DNA of 64,000 bases from CAYWXV01 sp964462535 (GTDB lineage Bacteria; Bacteroidota; Ignavibacteria; OLB7). Positions 55,816 to 64,000 of this stretch are shown piece by piece; the stretch's first letter is position 1; each line of letters begins with the position of its first letter. The DNA lies in the NCBI GenBank assembly GCA_964462535.1, contig CAYWXV010000017.1, forward strand, positions 1 to 64,000, written 5' to 3'. A model generated the notes under the pieces. It did not search any database and was not told where the DNA came from. It saw only the letters and a list, made by a program, of their open reading frames with translations. Position numbers and translations under genes: made by a program.

Positions 55816-55948
55816 AGACTGTTGAATAACTCAGATCAAGAGGCTGTTCAAATCGCGCGACGACGAGTGTTTGAGGTGTACCTGAGGTGCGCCGCAGTGA
55901 GCGATGAGGAGCGCAACGCAGAGATCGCGCGTTTTTCAGCAGCCTCCA
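55816..55948. repeat. Dispersed palindromic (MITE-like) repeat, copy 2
   Basis: AGGCTGTTCAAA (55841) and the end TTTTCAGCAGCCT (to 55945) form terminal inverted repeats, extended inward by TCGCGCG/CGCGCG. The interior GTGAGCGATGAGGAGCGCAA matches copy 1 (13066-13213) nearly base for base. The preceding GACTGTTGAATAACT is also shared. No coding capacity. Confidence 0.72.
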
Positions 55949-56073
55949 AGGGGGCCGAGCAAACGCCCAACCCACTATAATCGTTCGGTGACGGGTCGAT
56001 GATGTATCCGCGCGACGTCAGGCAGTGAGGTGGTGGTGAGTTGAGGCGGACGTTGTGGGCTGCGAACAGATTT

Positions 56074-56568
56074 CTATTCCGCCTCGGCGTTTCGCGGGTT
56101 GCTATGATCGGGGGGTGCCTCGAGCATTGCGATACGCCGAGCATGCCGACCACCGTCGAACGGCGTCACCAGGAAAATGTCGACGATCCGCAATGCCAAC
56201 TCGAGAGAAATCATGCGAGCCCCGATGGCGATTACGTTCGCGTCGTTGTGCGCCCGGCCCAGCCTGGCCGTCTCTTCGTCCCAACAGAGGGCGCATCGAA
56301 TCCCGCCTACTTTGTTAGCGGCAATTGCCTCACCATTTCCCGATCCGCCAAGAACGATTCCTCGTTCAGCTTCACCCCGCGCGACAAGCTCAGCAGCAGG
56401 GCGGACAAAGAGAGGGTAATCAACGGGCTCGTCAGAATTCGTTCCACAATCAATTACCACCAAACCCCTGTCGCGCAGATGACGCGCGATCGCTTCCTTG
56501 TATTGATACCCTGCATGGTCAGTGCCGATAGCCACGCGTAAAAAGTGATCCGTAATCTCAGAGTCCAT
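56074..56568 (-). CDS. rpiB: Ribose-5-phosphate isomerase B
   Basis: A 164-residue enzyme interconverting ribose-5-P and ribulose-5-P in the pentose phosphate pathway. Motifs: VAIGTDHAGYQYKEAIA, DCGTNSDEPVDYPLF, VLGGSGNGEAIAANKVGG, the catalytic Cys in RCALCWDEETARL and the His in RAHNDANVIAIGAR. The start codon overlaps the end of the membrane SRPBCC gene by 11 bases. Confidence 0.96.
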   Translation of the reverse strand: MDSEITDHFLRVAIGTDHAGYQYKEAIARHLRDRGLVVIDCGTNSDEPVDYPLFVRPAAELVARGEAERGIVLGGSGNGEAIAANKVGGIRCALCWDEETARLGRAHNDANVIAIGARMISLELALRIVDIFLVTPFDGGRHARRIAMLEAPPDHSNPRNAEAE

Positions 56569-57607
56569 GTGTCGAAGCCCCCTCGCACCGCTTCTTTATC
56601 ACCTGGAGAATGTTCTCCTGAATGTCTTCCATAAAGAATCTGGTCCAGAGCTCCGCGTAGAAGTTGAATCGCGTCGATAACCGCTGCTGGCTGGAGAGAT
56701 GGAGTACGCAGGTAGATGAGTCGACGTACTCGATTCGATACGTTCCACTCAGGATGTCGAAGTATCGCCCTCCGACGACTACGTGTTCGTCGAACGTCGT
56801 TGGTGGAATATTGGGGTCCGGGTCAATTGTAAAGGAAAGAAGATGTCCGGGCTCCCATTCCGTGACCGTTTCGACGAACAAAACCCCACCCGTGAATGTT
56901 GCGTGACGCACAGCTCCCACTCCATCTCCCGAAATCCTCGCCTCCAAGGGATCAGGAAAACCGATCAAACGAGTGAAGGAAAAGGAAAGCTCACTTCTAT
57001 CGATGGTGGGAACTTCGCGAATGTTCTTCCAAATCTTGTTCCGATCCGCATGAATGATGATGTGGTTCTCTGAAACCCCTGTCACCGGAGTTGGATTGTA
57101 GGTCTGTTCCATCGGTGAAAGCACGAATGGGAGCAGAGTAAACGTTGCGAACATCATGCCCCGTGATGAGCGTCCGTTGACAAACGAATGTGCGCCGGCG
57201 GCAGCGAGTCCACCAATTGATGAAATGCAAAGAAAAAGCGGAAACCATATAACAATGCACGCCAATCCTTCCCACTGCAGAACAAGAGTAAAAAACAGGG
57301 TGAGTAGTGCGGCGACCCACGGTAACATGATCCAGATGCGTAACCGCTTGTTTGGGTTCATTCCGCGGGTGGAGTTGCGCGACTCCCTGACGGAAATAGT
57401 GATAAATCCCAGCGCGAAGGGAACAATAAAAAGAAAGGAATAGGACATCGCCTGCAGCAACGGAAAGGATTCATAGCCAAATGCAAAACGGCTAATCAAC
57501 CCATAACCGGTGCCGGTTGCCACGGACGTAATGAAGGCGGGTATATGAAGCCCAAGGAGGGTTCGTTTGCGTCCGGGTGGATCCTTCTCTATAGGGTCAT
57601 TCAACAT
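56558..57607 (-). CDS. Multi-pass membrane protein with C-terminal SRPBCC (START-like) domain
   Basis: A 349-residue protein (from ATG 57607). About five TM helices fill residues 15-185 (e.g. FLFIVPFALGFITI, LPWVAALLTLFFTLVLQW, ACIVIWFPLFLCISSIGGLAA). The last 150 residues are a soluble START/SRPBCC-like domain (HADRNKIWKNIREVPTI, then VRHATFTGGVLFVETVTEWEPG), which usually binds lipid or another hydrophobic ligand. It lies between a LolD-type ATPase gene (overlapping 11 bases) and rpiB. A lipid-handling role is inferred; no close named family is recognised. Confidence 0.78.
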   Translation of the reverse strand: MLNDPIEKDPPGRKRTLLGLHIPAFITSVATGTGYGLISRFAFGYESFPLLQAMSYSFLFIVPFALGFITISVRESRNSTRGMNPNKRLRIWIMLPWVAALLTLFFTLVLQWEGLACIVIWFPLFLCISSIGGLAAAGAHSFVNGRSSRGMMFATFTLLPFVLSPMEQTYNPTPVTGVSENHIIIHADRNKIWKNIREVPTIDRSELSFSFTRLIGFPDPLEARISGDGVGAVRHATFTGGVLFVETVTEWEPGHLLSFTIDPDPNIPPTTFDEHVVVGGRYFDILSGTYRIEYVDSSTCVLHLSSQQRLSTRFNFYAELWTRFFMEDIQENILQVIKKRCEGASTHGL

Positions 57608-58283
57608 GACTCTCCAACGATCCATCCCTCATCGAAAGAACGCGATCCGCGCGACTGGCTAGATCAGCATTATGGGTGACGATGACAAACGTTCGCCCCT
57701 CCTTGCGGCTGATGTCCCAAAGAAGCTTATGGAGGCGCTCTCCGTTTTCTGAATCGAGATTTCCACTCGGCTCATCGGCGAGGACAATTCGCGGTCGAGG
57801 GATCAGCGCCCGTGCAACCGCCACACGTTGCTGCTCGCCGCCGGAGAGTTCGTTCGGTTTATGGAGCGCCCGTTCTGACAGACCGACAATCTCAAGGTAT
57901 TCTGCGGCTCTGTTCAATGCCTCTTTCATCGCTGCTCCACGGATCAGCAGTGGCATGGCGATATTTTCCTGGGCGGTGAATTCCGGAAGCAGATGGTGGA
58001 ATTGAAAAACGAAGCCGATGTTGGCGTTCCGGAACGAGGCCAGGGCACCGGGGGCGAGTCCGTTGAGCTGGACACCGGCGACTTCTACGTCTCCTTGCGT
58101 CGCCACATCCAGACCACCGATGATGTGCAACAGCGTACTCTTTCCAGCGCCTGAGCTCCCGGTGATCGCCACGATCTCCCCTTCCTCTACCTCAAGCGAA
58201 ATACCCTTGAGAACGCGAAGTGGGCGCTTATCGATCTGATAGTCCTTGACGACGTCGTGGAGACGGACGATGGGAGAAGGCAC
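57597..58283 (-). CDS. ABC transporter ATP-binding protein, LolD/MacB type
   Basis: A 228-residue ATPase. Walker A is ITGSSGAGKSTLLHIIGG, the signature ELSGGEQQRVAVARAL and Walker B RIVLADEPSGNLDSE, with the following VIVTHNADLAS. It matches the lipoprotein-export LolD and MacB ATPases. No FtsX-type permease is adjacent; the one in the window is at the far left (3-2354), so the partner must be elsewhere. The neighbouring membrane SRPBCC protein is not a standard partner. Confidence 0.93.
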   Translation of the reverse strand: MPSPIVRLHDVVKDYQIDKRPLRVLKGISLEVEEGEIVAITGSSGAGKSTLLHIIGGLDVATQGDVEVAGVQLNGLAPGALASFRNANIGFVFQFHHLLPEFTAQENIAMPLLIRGAAMKEALNRAAEYLEIVGLSERALHKPNELSGGEQQRVAVARALIPRPRIVLADEPSGNLDSENGERLHKLLWDISRKEGRTFVIVTHNADLASRADRVLSMRDGSLESHVE

Positions 58284-58311
58284 GGCATGCGATTGTAGTT
58301 GATACGGGGCG

Positions 58312-60405
58312 CTAGTATACCACTACTCTACCCACCATGGCACGATTGCCGACTCTCAGTCGGGCGACATAGAGACCGGGTTCGAGCGATGCAATGTCCA
58401 GCGAAATGGCGTTCGTACCCGGCTCCATCGTTCGCTCCGGAATCGATGCTACCCGTCGACCGGTCACGTCGATGAGATCCCCGCTGACCAACGCAGTCCG
58501 GTCCAGCCCGTAGCGAAGCTCGATGCGTTGACGTGCGGGAGTGGGGACGACTGTCAATCGATCGGTACTGGAAGGCTCAGGTGAAACCGATGCGGGAATC
58601 AACGAGGCGTCGGTGGCATTGATAACGTCGCGCTGGGCCATCAGAGGACCGTATCTGGAAACGAAAGCGACAAGGCGTGCTTTCTGGGGATCAACGTCCT
58701 GTCCCAGGGTCCCTTCGATCATGATCGAATAGGTCTGCTCAGCCTCCATTCTCATTGGGAGACGCCCGGAATCACCCCACGTCTCGGTCAGAGTCCCGCG
58801 GAGAACATGTCGATGAGTGTAGTTGGGGACTGGATTCGGCAGGGCATAGAATGGGTGATTGGGGTAGTCCCGATTGTTGCTGAAGTAGTTCACCTGATCA
58901 TACCCCTGTCCTCTTCCAGTTACCTCCTCCTCGACCACAAGGAGATGTACGCGGTAGTCATCGGGAACGACGAAATCGGCGCAGGTAATCGCTAGCGAAG
59001 CTGAAATGTGACGTGTGGACGGTTCGTACGATGGTGTGAGCGTGAGGAAGAAGGGCGCCCCCTCGGCCATGCGGTCCTCGGCTCGAGATCTCCACGCAAA
59101 GCCGGTCCTGTCCAAGGGGATTTTAGATTCCCCGTTGAAGAGGTGTCGATCGATCATCGCCTGCGGAAAGGCAGGGAGATAAGCATTTGCAAGCTCCAAT
59201 CCGACGACTGACTTCATCAGATCGGGTTGTGTGCCGGCGTGTATGGAGACCAGCACGGCCTCCGGCAGTGTCGCAGCAATAGAGTCCATCTGAAGAGCAC
59301 CGTCTGGACACCACCCACACCATGCTCCGGTATACTCTTCCACCAAAGGACGTCGCGCGGTGTTCTCTCCAAGATTGGTGAGGACCATCGCCGTGAGAGT
59401 GTCATCACTCTGCTTCTCGTCACCCTCTAGCTCCAACCACGCCGTGACTCTCGTGAGGGAGCCCGGGTCGTCGGGCGTCCAATTTTCATTCATGGACCAG
59501 GAAACCGACTCATTTCCTTTCAGATTCAGCCCGTTGAGGGTGGTAGTCCAGACGTCACCATCGCCAACTCGGCAATGAACCGACATGGACGTAATCGTAT
59601 CGAAGCCTGCGTTGAGAATGCGGCCGGAGGGGCGGATTGGTATGCCGATGCGCGCAACGGGTGGGACATCCAGTTGAAGCATCGCCCCGTTTCGACGTTC
59701 CGCGGCCCACGTGAAGTGGTAGACGATATCGTCATCAGCACTGGCAGTAAGCGAGGGATAGGGGAAATTTGGCGATCCTGGGAGCATGGATCCAGCTGAC
59801 GCGTCCTGGTTCTGCGCCCCGATTGTTCCAGACGTACGCCCTCCGGGTCGACCGGCCACTTGAATAATCTCGAAGTCTCCTCCTTCGTACATGGCCAGGG
59901 CAAAGCTCAGACTACCGGAACCGGCCACGTTCGACGGCGTGACGGAGACCCACATGACAACGTGGACCCGGTTGGGGGGAGTGCCGAACGTCTTCGACCG
60001 AATCTCATTGGACCACATGTTCGCGTCCTGAGCAAGACGCAGTGAGTCCCAGAATGCGAAGATGGCGTTCCGCGGTGCCGTCGACGAAGGAAGAGAAGCG
60101 TTACGAGGATTGCTGGCAGTCTCGCCGGAATCAAAGGTGATGTACCCGTTATCGCTGGCGTAGTATCCTGTTACTTTCTGTCCAAAAAAGGACCATGTAA
60201 AAGGGAGCGTCTGCCATGTCGTCAACGAATCGTCCGCCGGGTCGCTCATCAACAGAAGAGCGTCCGGGCGGATGTTTGTGTACGGGGAGGCCCCGGTAGA
60301 TGTGGAGACGACGTAGGTCTGAGCTGTGGCACTGACGAAAACTGCCGTCAATAAGCCCAGGGCCATCAGCGAGATTCGTGGAATCAGAGCGTAAAGCGTA
60401 CACAT
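58312..60405 (-). CDS. Large secreted protein with Omp28/thioredoxin-like domain and type IX-style sorting domain
   Basis: An exported protein of about 697 residues. The signal peptide is RISLMALGLLTAVFVSATAQ. The N-terminal half is beta-rich, with an aromatic, Gly-rich surface. A thioredoxin-fold, Omp28-like domain starts near the middle with EEYTGAWCGWCPDGALQMD, a CxxC that may be redox-active. The last 85 residues are a sorting domain (VVPTPARQRIELRYGL, SLEPGLYVARLRVG). ATG 60405 is used; a GTG at 60474 would add 23 residues. It is divergent from the IgGFc-binding-like surface protein. Omp28-like proteins in this group are often adhesion-related; the role here is inferred. Confidence 0.82.
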   Translation of the reverse strand: MCTLYALIPRISLMALGLLTAVFVSATAQTYVVSTSTGASPYTNIRPDALLLMSDPADDSLTTWQTLPFTWSFFGQKVTGYYASDNGYITFDSGETASNPRNASLPSSTAPRNAIFAFWDSLRLAQDANMWSNEIRSKTFGTPPNRVHVVMWVSVTPSNVAGSGSLSFALAMYEGGDFEIIQVAGRPGGRTSGTIGAQNQDASAGSMLPGSPNFPYPSLTASADDDIVYHFTWAAERRNGAMLQLDVPPVARIGIPIRPSGRILNAGFDTITSMSVHCRVGDGDVWTTTLNGLNLKGNESVSWSMNENWTPDDPGSLTRVTAWLELEGDEKQSDDTLTAMVLTNLGENTARRPLVEEYTGAWCGWCPDGALQMDSIAATLPEAVLVSIHAGTQPDLMKSVVGLELANAYLPAFPQAMIDRHLFNGESKIPLDRTGFAWRSRAEDRMAEGAPFFLTLTPSYEPSTRHISASLAITCADFVVPDDYRVHLLVVEEEVTGRGQGYDQVNYFSNNRDYPNHPFYALPNPVPNYTHRHVLRGTLTETWGDSGRLPMRMEAEQTYSIMIEGTLGQDVDPQKARLVAFVSRYGPLMAQRDVINATDASLIPASVSPEPSSTDRLTVVPTPARQRIELRYGLDRTALVSGDLIDVTGRRVASIPERTMEPGTNAISLDIASLEPGLYVARLRVGNRAMVGRVVVY

Positions 60406-60820
60406 GACGTAGCGGGGGATGATGTGGAACGGTAGGCCCGTCCGGGACACGAAGACAGTGGGTGGGCCGTTCACTCTGGAGGGAGGATCAAGGTAATCAT
60501 GTGGGCTCGATTTCCCCGGGATCGATATTGCTTCCTCCTTGGAAACTTTTTAGGTTCGGTCGTGGTCTTTCTCTATACGGCAGGTTTGGAGAAAACGAGG
60601 TCACGCCCCACTCCTCCTCTTCGTGTTTGAAGAGGTCTTTCGACAGTTCCCCTCCCCTGCCCGATCGGATGCTCACCCCATGCTTGCTTCGTTCGGGAGC
60701 TTCCGACGAATTCAGTTCCCCATTCCCGGTATTTCCCCTTCCCATGGTACACGACGCATGGGTAGGGCAGACTAGCATTCAGTCGACACGCACAACAGGG
60801 ATATATCCAGGAGCATCGTC
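60406..60820. other. Divergent intergenic region
   Basis: This stretch separates two divergent surface-protein genes and must hold both promoters. It contains a short hairpin (CCTCTTC...GAAGAGG, near 60620-60640) and pyrimidine-rich tracts. No coding frame was convincing. AGGAG seven bases before 60821 serves the rightward gene. Confidence 0.4.
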
Positions 60821-63800
60821 ATGAGACGACTCGTACGCCTTCTATTTCTGCCAATGATGGCGCTGGCGCTTGTCACAGGCCATCTTCAGGCTCAGGACGC
60901 AGGGAAGTACAAGAACTTTCCAGTTCCCTTTGGTCCGACCAACGTAGGTCGCGACTTCTGGTTCTCATTCCCGGCAAACTGGGATGTTCCGACGGCAACG
61001 CAGTACTACATCCGGCTCTACATCACATCGGGTGTGGAAACGCGCGTTCGCATCTATGTCGGCGGAGCGTTCATGAAGCAGATCACCACGAAGCCGTACG
61101 ACGTTGTCACGTATGACTTCACCCCGGTTCAGGCACAGGTCTTCACTCGCCGCGACGTTGATCCGGTCCCGCCCGACCAGGTTTACAAGAACAAGGCAAT
61201 CCATGTCGAGGCCGATGATCCAATCGTCGTGTACGGAATGAATCGGACCAGCTACACGTCGGACGGCGTCCTGGTTCTTCCCACGAACGGCCTGGGGCGC
61301 CAGTATGTCGTCGCCAGCTATGCAGCCGTTGCCGACGGCTCCATTCAGGAGCTTCCGTCACAGTACATGATTGTAGCTCCGTACGACGGAACGACCATTT
61401 CCATCAAGCAGACATCCCGGACCGAGAGTCATCCGGAAGGTGACGCGTTCACCATCAACATGGATCGGGGCGATGTATGGTCTTCAATGACGCGCGGATA
61501 CAATGGCGATCAGACTGGTGTGACCATCTACGCATCGAAGCCGGTCTATGTCGTTGGTGGACAGAACTGCACCTATATCCCCAACCTGATCACCTACTGC
61601 TGCTGCGACCATTTGTGCGAGACAATGCTACCCGTCGAGGCATGGGGGAACTTCTATCACGCGGTCCCCTTCATAGGTCGACGGAACGGAGATTTCTATC
61701 GCGTGTTCGCCGCCGAAGACAACACGACGATCTATGTCAACGGAGCACAGCACGCCATCCTGTCAAGCCGAGGGGGTCTGGAAGGAATCGGGTGGCTTGA
61801 GTATCGTGCTGTTGGGCGCGATCTGATTGAGTTCGCCGCAGACAAGCCCATCTATGTCGCGCAGTACAACACGTCACAGGCATACGATGGCGTTCCCAGC
61901 GATCCCTTCTATCTGGTGATGACACCGGTCGAGCAGTATCAAACCGGCGTTACGTTCTCGACCCCGGCAGCCGACTTCCCGCTGAACTACATCAACCTGG
62001 TCTGCGATTCATCTGCCTGGTACCAGATGGAGATAGCCCAGGGGGGGACCGAGAACTGGACAAAACTTCGATCCTACTCCGGTTCGACCAATCCTATCAA
62101 GTTTTATCCATCCAAGATCAATGGGTTGAAATGGATGGGGACGACGATCCTGGTGCAGCCGGGAACGTACCGTATTCGCAGCCCAAGACCGTTCGCCGGG
62201 TACCTCTACGGCTTCTCTGCCTATGACTCCTATGGGTATCCCCTCTCAGTCGCCGTCGGTAACAGGCAAACGCCCGATACCGTGGCCCCGGAGATCGTGA
62301 AGACGCAGAATTGCAACGGCACGGTAACGGCAACGACGACTGATCTTCCTGAGGACGGTACGATACGATCCAACCTCTCGACCATCGAGCTCGATCGAGC
62401 TCATTCGGTCAACTACATGCTTACGGTCGACAGGGTCCCGCCGCTGGAGCCGGGGATCTCCGTGTCGCAGAAGTACACGCTCTCGGTGATCGATCCGACG
62501 CAGGATGCTATCGGGATCTACACAATCTCTGATGCCGCCGGCAACGAGACGACCGACACGGTGACGTACACCACGTTCAACGTTCAGATCCGTCCAACCC
62601 CGCTAGACTTCGGGACGTTGATCCGTGGCGACATCACAACGCAGACGGTACGCATAACCAACAAAGCGAATCGCTCCATTGACATTCGCGAAGTCCGCCT
62701 GCAGAATGGTGGTGTCGGCTTCAAGATCCTTTCGCCAACGGGTGGGTTCATTCTTAATCCCGGCGATTCGATCGATGCGGCCATCGAGTTCACTGCTACC
62801 ATCGGTGGAACGTTCAAAGACTCGATCGGTGTACGGGACACATGCGGACTTCGGTATCTGTCCGAGGTGCGAGCACATGTTGTCAGCCCGGTCATCGAGG
62901 TTACGGACAAGGACTTTGGGGCGATTGTGGTGGGGGCTTCGGTGGACGGTCAGATCGAGATCCGCAACAAGTCCACGGATGGTGGACGGTTGACGATCTA
63001 CGGTGGCACGGGGCCTTTTGGAACGCCCGTGATCTTTACGACACCGGACGGACTTCCCCAGCCGACACCGTTCGATATCGCAGCGGGGGATGCTCGACCT
63101 CTTCGTGTCAGCTTTGGGCCGCTGGCGGTCACCAGCTACATCGATTCGATCGTCTTCAATCACAACGCTCCTCCAAATCCGGAGAATGACTCGGTCGGTA
63201 TTCTGCGCGGTCGTGGAATTCAGGCAAGTCTGATTGCCACATCATATGACTGGGGACGGAGGCGGATCTTTACGGGGCCGCACCCATCGTCGGTCTATCT
63301 GAAGAACTTCGGCACCGCTCCCGTCCGGGTAACCGGTCTGGCCGGTGGTGGGCCGACCGGAGATGTTGGTGATTTCACCTACGACTTCACCAATGTGATC
63401 GGTCGTACGCTGGGCCCGGGCGATTCAGTTGCCGTTCCAGTTACGTTTACGCCGTCGACGACCGGGCCACGGTCTTCGCAGGTGGAGTATTCAATCGAGC
63501 CTCCACAGTCCGAGCCGGTGATTTCAAAGCTTGATGGAATCGGCATCCAGCCGGCTCTGACAACCGAGGATCACGACTTCGGAACGATGAACGTGAACGA
63601 GCGGGACGAACTGCGTGACGTCTACTTCTGGATCCCAACTACGGCATGGCCGGACTCCGTGACGATCACTGGGTTCGCTTTTGTGAGTGATCAGGGACCA
63701 GGTGGCATTGCCGACTACACGCGGCTACCACTGGATCAACCAATTACGTTGATCCCTGGACGGGTCGACACTGTGAAGTTCACCGGAACGTTCCGCGCAC

Positions 63801-64000
63801 GCGCGGCCGGAACGCGTACCGCAACCTTGACGGCGCTGACCACTGATCCTCTCGATCAGTCGGTGTCAAAGACCGTCTCAAACTGGACGGGACAGGGTGT
63901 CTCCCTGTCGGCAGATATCTCCGGCCGACCCGATTCGGCAATGGGTCTCTGTCTCAACACGACGCAGGATCTTGTGGTGACCGTGACAAACGGAGGGCAG
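60821..64000 (+). CDS. IgGFc-binding-like/ASH-domain surface protein, 3' end beyond the window
   Basis: The frame is open for all 1060 codons to the window edge. A signal peptide (VRLLFLPMMALALVTGHLQAQ) is followed by an N-terminal IgGFc-binding-protein-like domain (GRDFWFSFPANWD, KAIHVEADDPIVVYGMNR, LVLPTNGLGRQYVVASYAAV). It has an odd Cys cluster TYCCCDHLCE near residue 265. From about residue 580 a chain of ASH/choice-of-anchor-D beta-sandwiches begins (LDFGTLIRGDITTQTVRITN, FGAIVVGASVDGQIEIRNKS, HDFGTMNVNERDE). AGGAG lies seven bases before the ATG. A C-terminal sorting domain is expected but not visible. Probably an adhesin or large surface protein. Confidence 0.86.
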   Translation, partial: MRRLVRLLFLPMMALALVTGHLQAQDAGKYKNFPVPFGPTNVGRDFWFSFPANWDVPTATQYYIRLYITSGVETRVRIYVGGAFMKQITTKPYDVVTYDFTPVQAQVFTRRDVDPVPPDQVYKNKAIHVEADDPIVVYGMNRTSYTSDGVLVLPTNGLGRQYVVASYAAVADGSIQELPSQYMIVAPYDGTTISIKQTSRTESHPEGDAFTINMDRGDVWSSMTRGYNGDQTGVTIYASKPVYVVGGQNCTYIPNLITYCCCDHLCETMLPVEAWGNFYHAVPFIGRRNGDFYRVFAAEDNTTIYVNGAQHAILSSRGGLEGIGWLEYRAVGRDLIEFAADKPIYVAQYNTSQAYDGVPSDPFYLVMTPVEQYQTGVTFSTPAADFPLNYINLVCDSSAWYQMEIAQGGTENWTKLRSYSGSTNPIKFYPSKINGLKWMGTTILVQPGTYRIRSPRPFAGYLYGFSAYDSYGYPLSVAVGNRQTPDTVAPEIVKTQNCNGTVTATTTDLPEDGTIRSNLSTIELDRAHSVNYMLTVDRVPPLEPGISVSQKYTLSVIDPTQDAIGIYTISDAAGNETTDTVTYTTFNVQIRPTPLDFGTLIRGDITTQTVRITNKANRSIDIREVRLQNGGVGFKILSPTGGFILNPGDSIDAAIEFTATIGGTFKDSIGVRDTCGLRYLSEVRAHVVSPVIEVTDKDFGAIVVGASVDGQIEIRNKSTDGGRLTIYGGTGPFGTPVIFTTPDGLPQPTPFDIAAGDARPLRVSFGPLAVTSYIDSIVFNHNAPPNPENDSVGILRGRGIQASLIATSYDWGRRRIFTGPHPSSVYLKNFGTAPVRVTGLAGGGPTGDVGDFTYDFTNVIGRTLGPGDSVAVPVTFTPSTTGPRSSQVEYSIEPPQSEPVISKLDGIGIQPALTTEDHDFGTMNVNERDELRDVYFWIPTTAWPDSVTITGFAFVSDQGPGGIADYTRLPLDQPITLIPGRVDTVKFTGTFRARAAGTRTATLTALTTDPLDQSVSKTVSNWTGQGVSLSADISGRPDSAMGLCLNTTQDLVVTVTNGGQ

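Noticed and set aside
55503..55975. Short minus-strand frames upstream of rimP
   Set aside because: No domain or codon character of a gene, and part of the sequence is the dispersed palindromic repeat.
60462..60824. 120-residue plus-strand frame before the large surface protein
   Set aside because: It shows no recognisable protein features and covers the expected promoter region; the downstream start at 60821 has a good AGGAG site.

Overview
The window looks like chromosomal DNA of a Gram-negative member of the Fibrobacteres-Chlorobi-Bacteroidetes group, most like Kapabacteria/Ignavibacteria. Grounds: secreted proteins ending in a Por-type (type IX secretion) sorting domain (18885-20474, 58312-60405), an IgGFc-binding-like/ASH-domain surface protein running off the right edge, Omp28-like and outer-membrane barrel proteins, and many genes without a clear Shine-Dalgarno site. 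The phylum is inferred from protein style; no rRNA or tRNA gene was seen.

Layout. 1-3.6 kb: end of an ABC-efflux operon (FtsX-type permease and HlyD-type adaptor). 3.6-11.3 kb: a compact stress/energy island with a zinc alcohol dehydrogenase, two double-domain universal stress proteins, a CBS-pair protein with a lysine-rich tail, a Crp/Fnr regulator, a small helical protein and phosphoenolpyruvate synthase. Three copies of the 14-bp inverted repeat ATGAC-N4-GTCAT lie in front of these genes and look like the regulator's operators. 11.3-20.5 kb: a secreted lectin-fold protein, a PAP2 phosphatase, a PDZ/multi-TM/GAF/PP2C phosphatase, a decayed cytochrome-peroxidase end, an ECF sigma factor with its anti-sigma factor, and a divergent secreted Gln/Met-rich coiled-coil protein. 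20.5-32.3 kb: a leftward gene row of TPR protein, outer-membrane barrel, SPOR protein, SbcD, SbcC and a HAD hydrolase.

32.4-41.9 kb: a small FN3-like secreted protein, an MBL hydrolase, an RmlD-type reductase, mnmG and mnmE (with two parS-like ParB sites flanking mnmG), a DUF1573 protein and a lipoprotein, dnaK, hsp20, and then a gene-free stretch holding a cluster of DnaA-box-like sequences that is a candidate replication origin. 41.9-55.4 kb: pepA, guaA and the conserved translation/RNA cluster rimP-nusA-infB-rbfA-truB-ribF-rpsO-pnp, all leftward. nusA carries an octapeptide-repeat tail that broke the assembly (100 Ns). 55.4-64 kb: a dispersed palindromic repeat, rpiB, a membrane SRPBCC protein, a LolD-type ATPase, a large secreted Omp28/thioredoxin-like protein with a sorting domain, and the start of a large IgGFc-binding/ASH surface protein.

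The less described parts are the putative Crp/Fnr regulon with its shared operator, the parS/DnaA-box landmarks, the TPR-barrel-SPOR row joined to sbcDC, and the sigma/anti-sigma pair facing a secreted coiled-coil protein. No CRISPR array, insertion sequence with an intact transposase, prophage or tRNA was found.
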